A DNA stretch of 64,000 nucleotides from Rhopalosiphum padi (taxonomy: Eukaryota; Arthropoda; Insecta; Hemiptera; Aphididae). Where the stretch lies: positions 77,726,152 through 77,790,151 of the forward strand of contig NC_083597.1 in NCBI RefSeq assembly GCF_020882245.1, in the 5' to 3' direction. The position numbers and the translations under genes were made by a program. Every line of letters begins with the position of its first letter. Position 1 is the stretch's first letter. Below are positions 63,282 to 64,000 of this stretch, in pieces. Below the pieces are notes generated by a model. The model worked only from the letters and a program-made list of their open reading frames with translations. It made no database searches and was not told the origin of the DNA.

Positions 63282-64000
63282 TTCAATAATATTACGTTTT
63301 CTATCACTGAAAAGAAAGTTGAGTTCATTGATTCATTTTCTTTTACATAATATTGACAGTTCGACATTTCAAACATTAAAATGTCCACGCTTATGCGTAA
63401 TTTATTAGATATTATGATTAAATTTATCATTTATTCAAACATTGATACGTGCTTAATAAACAATGTCATTTTTTTATACTACGAATATTGTTATCGTTAT
63501 TATAATCATTGGTTTTGTATTTTATTTTTCTAAAAATTTGTTTAATACAATGGTAGGTACTTATATTGGTAAAAATTTCTGAGGTAAAATATTCTTTATT
63601 CAAATCATGATATTTGTTTTTTCGGGAGATGAAAACTGCGGCAAAATTACACCTTTACTAAAAGCCGATATATGTAAGCTGAAGCAAAAAAAATCAACAT
63701 TATACAATCTATGACAAAACCGATAAGAGTATAAGACATATTTTATAAAAACTGTGTACGATATAACATACGTTTATATGTTTATCGTTTAATTAGGTAT
63801 ACGTGTTACGATATAGCTGTATATAGGCACGCATTTGATTGGTGACTTGCATTCATGATCGATAACGTTTATATATTGTGATATTTACATATTATAATAG
63901 ACCGTAATGATCATATATAATAATAAAAAAAAAATTTTAAATTGAAATAATAAATTAATAATACAATAATTGTTTACTCTAATTTATATAACATTTTGTC
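63282..64000. other. Region upstream of the first receptor copy
   Basis: An acceptor-like TTTTCAG (minus strand) lies about 28 bases before the start codon, as in the middle copy, implying a 5' untranslated intron. The matching upstream exon was not identified. The rest is AT-rich. Confidence 0.4.

Overview
The window looks like nuclear DNA from an aphid (Aphididae, Hemiptera). This rests on very AT-rich non-coding DNA, recurrent GGTACCTA-type words between genes, short GT-AG introns, a divergent gustatory-receptor tandem array, and many hAT-, pogo- and piggyBac-like miniature elements. The species is inferred, not shown. No rRNA, tRNA, CRISPR array or bacterial feature was recognised.

Layout. 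1-871 (+): the last four coding exons of COX10 (heme O synthase), entering from upstream. 872-6021: repeats and AT-rich spacer. 6022-6677 (+): a two-exon gene for a 99-residue membrane-anchored protein of unknown function. 6678-11605: spacer. 11606-22165, perhaps to 26830 (+): a secreted or cell-surface protein with a signal peptide, four EB-type cysteine modules, a Pro/Thr/Lys-rich N-glycosylated linker and four LDL-receptor class A repeats. 26850-32490: mostly spacer, including a GC-raised island and a GC-rich hairpin. 32495-38984 (+): a seven-exon, 612-residue chimeric zinc-finger gene. It has an N-terminal FLYWCH finger and a tandemly duplicated two-exon module, each copy starting with a C2H2-like finger and resembling a family I associate with selfish-element type-B DNA polymerase genes. 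38985-43959: transposon relics, including a pogo/Tigger-like element that keeps one transposase exon. 43960-63281 (-): three tandem gustatory-receptor genes with the same five coding exons and the same intron phases. The two downstream genes are intact (397 residues each). The upstream one carries three frame lesions and is probably a pseudogene.

Mobile DNA. Four hAT-like elements have 7/8 or 8/8 matching 8-bp target duplications. Others are a TTAA-flanked piggyBac-like element, a 639-bp foldback element with TA flanks, a long inverted-repeat element with a half copy 5 kb away, and a dispersed unclassified repeat present at least four times. Several sit inside introns of the zinc-finger gene.

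How the genes relate. They do not form a pathway. COX10 is a mitochondrial housekeeping gene, the EB/LDLa gene is probably extracellular, the zinc-finger gene is probably nuclear and partly transposon-derived, and the receptor array is chemosensory. All exon boundaries come from reading splice sites, phase continuity and similarity among copies by eye; no alignment or transcript data were available.
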